Source of the DNA: a bacterium HR32
GTDB taxonomy: Bacteria; Sysuimicrobiota; Sysuimicrobiia; Sysuimicrobiales; Sysuimicrobiaceae
Length of the DNA stretch: 5,527 nt
Direction of reading: 5' to 3'
NCBI GenBank assembly: GCA_002898935.1
Contig: BEII01000141.1
Span: 1 to 5,527, forward strand
How positions within the stretch are numbered: position 1 is the stretch's first letter; every line of letters begins with the position of its first letter. The notes below the pieces were generated by a model. That model made no database searches. It was not told the DNA's origin and saw only the letters and a list, made by a program, of their open reading frames with translations. A program made the position numbers and the translations under genes. Of this stretch, positions 4,429-5,527 are shown piece after piece.

Positions 4429-4704
4429 GTGGCGCCGATGCACACGTACATGGTCGACTGCGATCTCCCGGGGATGACGCGGGAGCAGCTGGCGGGCTCC
4501 CAGGCGCGCATCCAGCGGGCATGCGAGCAGGCCGCTGCCAGGGGCGACGTGGTCCGGTACCTGCGCGCCATCTGGGTGCCGGTCGACGGGCGCGTCATGT
4601 ACCTGTTCCAGGCCCCCGACGCCACCGCCGTGGAAGCCGTATGCCGGGCCGCGGAAGTCCCCTTCCTCAGGGTGGTGGACGCGGTGGACGGAAACGGGTT
4701 GTGA
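4429..4704 (+). CDS. DUF4242 (SCO4226-like nickel-binding family) small protein
   Basis: This 91-residue cytoplasmic protein with a ferredoxin-like alpha/beta fold matches the DUF4242 family over its whole length: M4HTYMVDCDLPGMTREQL at the first strand and helix, the W49VPVDGRVMYLFQAPDATAVE strand pair and helix, and the closing V75PFLRVVDAV strand. The family includes the Streptomyces nickel-binding protein SCO4226. Whether this copy binds metal is unknown, though H5, D10, C11 and D12 near the start could contribute ligands. GTG 4429 is preferred because GGGAGG (4418-4423) is five bases upstream. ATG 4438 would be too far from that site. The gene is divergent from the HEPN operon and converges on the ribonucleotide reductase gene with only nine bases between stops, so it is probably a single-gene transcript. 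Confidence 0.85.
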   Translation: MAPMHTYMVDCDLPGMTREQLAGSQARIQRACEQAAARGDVVRYLRAIWVPVDGRVMYLFQAPDATAVEAVCRAAEVPFLRVVDAVDGNGL

Positions 4705-4713
4705 ACCCGCCCC

Positions 4714-5527
4714 TCAAGGGGAAGGAGGGGAATCCGCTCCTTCCGGGCCTGGCTCGCACAGGGTGCAGACCGCCACCGGGGAACCCGCCGCCTCCAACAC
4801 CGGGGCCCGGCTGCCCTCCCGGAACACCGTGATCCCCTTGCACCCCAGCTCCCACGCAGCGCGGTACACCCGCTCCACCACTTCCCGGCCTGCGGAGGCC
4901 GGCAGGTTCACGGTGGAGGAGATGCTCTGGTCCACGTACCGCTGCGCGGCGGCCTGCAGCCGCACCCGGCTCAGGGGGTCCACCTGGTGGGCGGTGGGCC
5001 AGTCGGGGTCGTCTCTCCCCGTCTCGCGGCGGTAAAGGTCCAACAGAGGGTGCTGGGCGGCATGGCGCTGCCCCGCCACGAGGCGCGTGTACCGGATGCC
5101 GAAGATGGGTTCAATACCGCTGGAGGCCCCTGCCAGGAGGGAGATGGACCCCGTGGGGGCGACGGCCAGCAGGGCAGCGTTCCGCAGCCCCCAGCGCCGG
5201 AGGGCCCGGCGGAGCCCTTCGGGGAGCCGCTGTACGAAAGGACTCTGCTCGTGCCGACGGGGGTCGAACACGGGGAAGATTCCCTTCTCCCGCGCCAGCT
5301 CCACGCTGGCCGCGTACGCCGCGTCCCGAATCCGGCGCAGGCAGTCCTCCGCCCACCGCAGCGCCTCCTGTGCCCCGTACCGCAGGCCGAGCATGGCCAT
5401 GGCGTCCGCCAACCCCATCACGCCCAGGCCCACCCGGCGGCTGCGCAGGGAAGCCTCCCGTTGGGCCCGGAGTGGATGCCGAGGCGCCCCCACGGTGACC
5501 ACGTCGTCCAGGAACCGGACAGCCAGC
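4714..5527 (-). CDS. nrdJ: Adenosylcobalamin-dependent (class II) ribonucleotide reductase, C-terminal part
   Basis: This is the C-terminal third or so of a ribonucleoside-diphosphate/triphosphate reductase large chain, which makes deoxyribonucleotides for DNA synthesis using a B12-derived thiyl radical. The reading frame stays open to the right edge (LAVRFLDD before the GTG at 5502), so the 5' end is outside the window and 5502 is not the start. Recognisable elements, in order, are RRVGLGVMGLAD (5439-5404), P-T-G-S-I-S then LLAGASSGIEPIF (5157-5101), DQSISSTVNLP (4932-4900), and GCKGITVFREGSR (4845-4807). The PTGSIS and SSGIEPIF elements line the active site in NrdJ/NrdE-type enzymes. The tail is short: after GCKGITVFREGSR only about 30 residues follow, containing a single CTLC pair (4767-4756) and ending in SPPSP, whereas many NrdJ proteins have a longer Cys-rich tail. 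The CTLC pair may be the dithiol that re-reduces the active site (inference). The class II assignment rests on overall resemblance to NrdJ. Confidence 0.88.
   Translation of the reverse strand, partial: LAVRFLDDVVTVGAPRHPLRAQREASLRSRRVGLGVMGLADAMAMLGLRYGAQEALRWAEDCLRRIRDAAYAASVELAREKGIFPVFDPRRHEQSPFVQRLPEGLRRALRRWGLRNAALLAVAPTGSISLLAGASSGIEPIFGIRYTRLVAGQRHAAQHPLLDLYRRETGRDDPDWPTAHQVDPLSRVRLQAAAQRYVDQSISSTVNLPASAGREVVERVYRAAWELGCKGITVFREGSRAPVLEAAGSPVAVCTLCEPGPEGADSPPSP

Noticed and set aside
4705..4730. CCCCTCAAGGGG as a terminator between DUF4242 and nrdJ
   Set aside because: The stem is only four or five pairs with a two- to four-base loop and has no T-run, and it overlaps the nrdJ stop.
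4101..4832. Long plus-strand frame of 243 codons
   Set aside because: It overlaps the HEPN gene, the DUF4242 gene and the end of nrdJ, and its product is low-complexity Pro/Gly/Arg without a family match.
1..5527. tRNA, rRNA, CRISPR array, cobalamin riboswitch or intact mobile element
   Set aside because: No cloverleaf, regularly spaced repeats, B12-box-like element or transposase motif was seen. Any riboswitch of the B12-dependent reductase would be upstream of its start, beyond the right edge.

Overview
This is a GC-rich window with long spurious reading frames on every strand. It carries seven well-supported protein-coding genes, one probable broken gene, one doubtful small secreted ORF and several structured non-coding stretches. 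GTG starts, an adenosylcobalamin-type (class II) ribonucleotide reductase, a Uma2 nuclease and a HEPN/nucleotidyltransferase pair together suggest a high-GC, probably environmental and possibly thermophilic bacterium of the Chloroflexota/Armatimonadota/deep Firmicutes-like kind. The taxon cannot be fixed from this sequence.

Left part (1-1671, + strand): an integral membrane protein of the DUF2182 family, rich in conserved Cys/His/Met, is followed by a small ORF with a signal-peptide-like N-terminus. Next comes a secreted type-1-copper cupredoxin with a near-perfect Shine-Dalgarno. These look like a metal (probably copper) handling or electron-transfer set, but the functional link is inference. 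A perfect 8-bp inverted repeat lies at the very start of the DUF2182 frame and bears on where that gene really starts.

Middle part (1676-3406): a minus-strand Uma2-family nuclease gene converges on the cupredoxin gene with a 4-bp gap. It is followed by about 500 bp without a convincing gene, which holds a strong hairpin. Then come a short ORF that looks like the severed N-terminus of a second secreted cupredoxin-type protein, and a single-domain cupin metalloprotein.

Right part (3506-5527): a minus-strand HEPN gene and a minimal nucleotidyltransferase gene overlap by 46 bp and form a classic HEPN/MNT toxin-antitoxin module. Divergent from it is a small DUF4242 (SCO4226-like, nickel-binding family) gene whose upstream region has an 18-bp tandem repeat. 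The window ends in the C-terminal part of a class II ribonucleotide reductase on the minus strand, whose 5' end is outside the window.

No tRNA, rRNA, CRISPR array, intact insertion sequence or phage gene was seen. No clear multi-gene system of unknown type was found. The best leads are the DUF2182/cupredoxin set, the unusual copper-loop spacing of the cupredoxin, and the truncated second cupredoxin.
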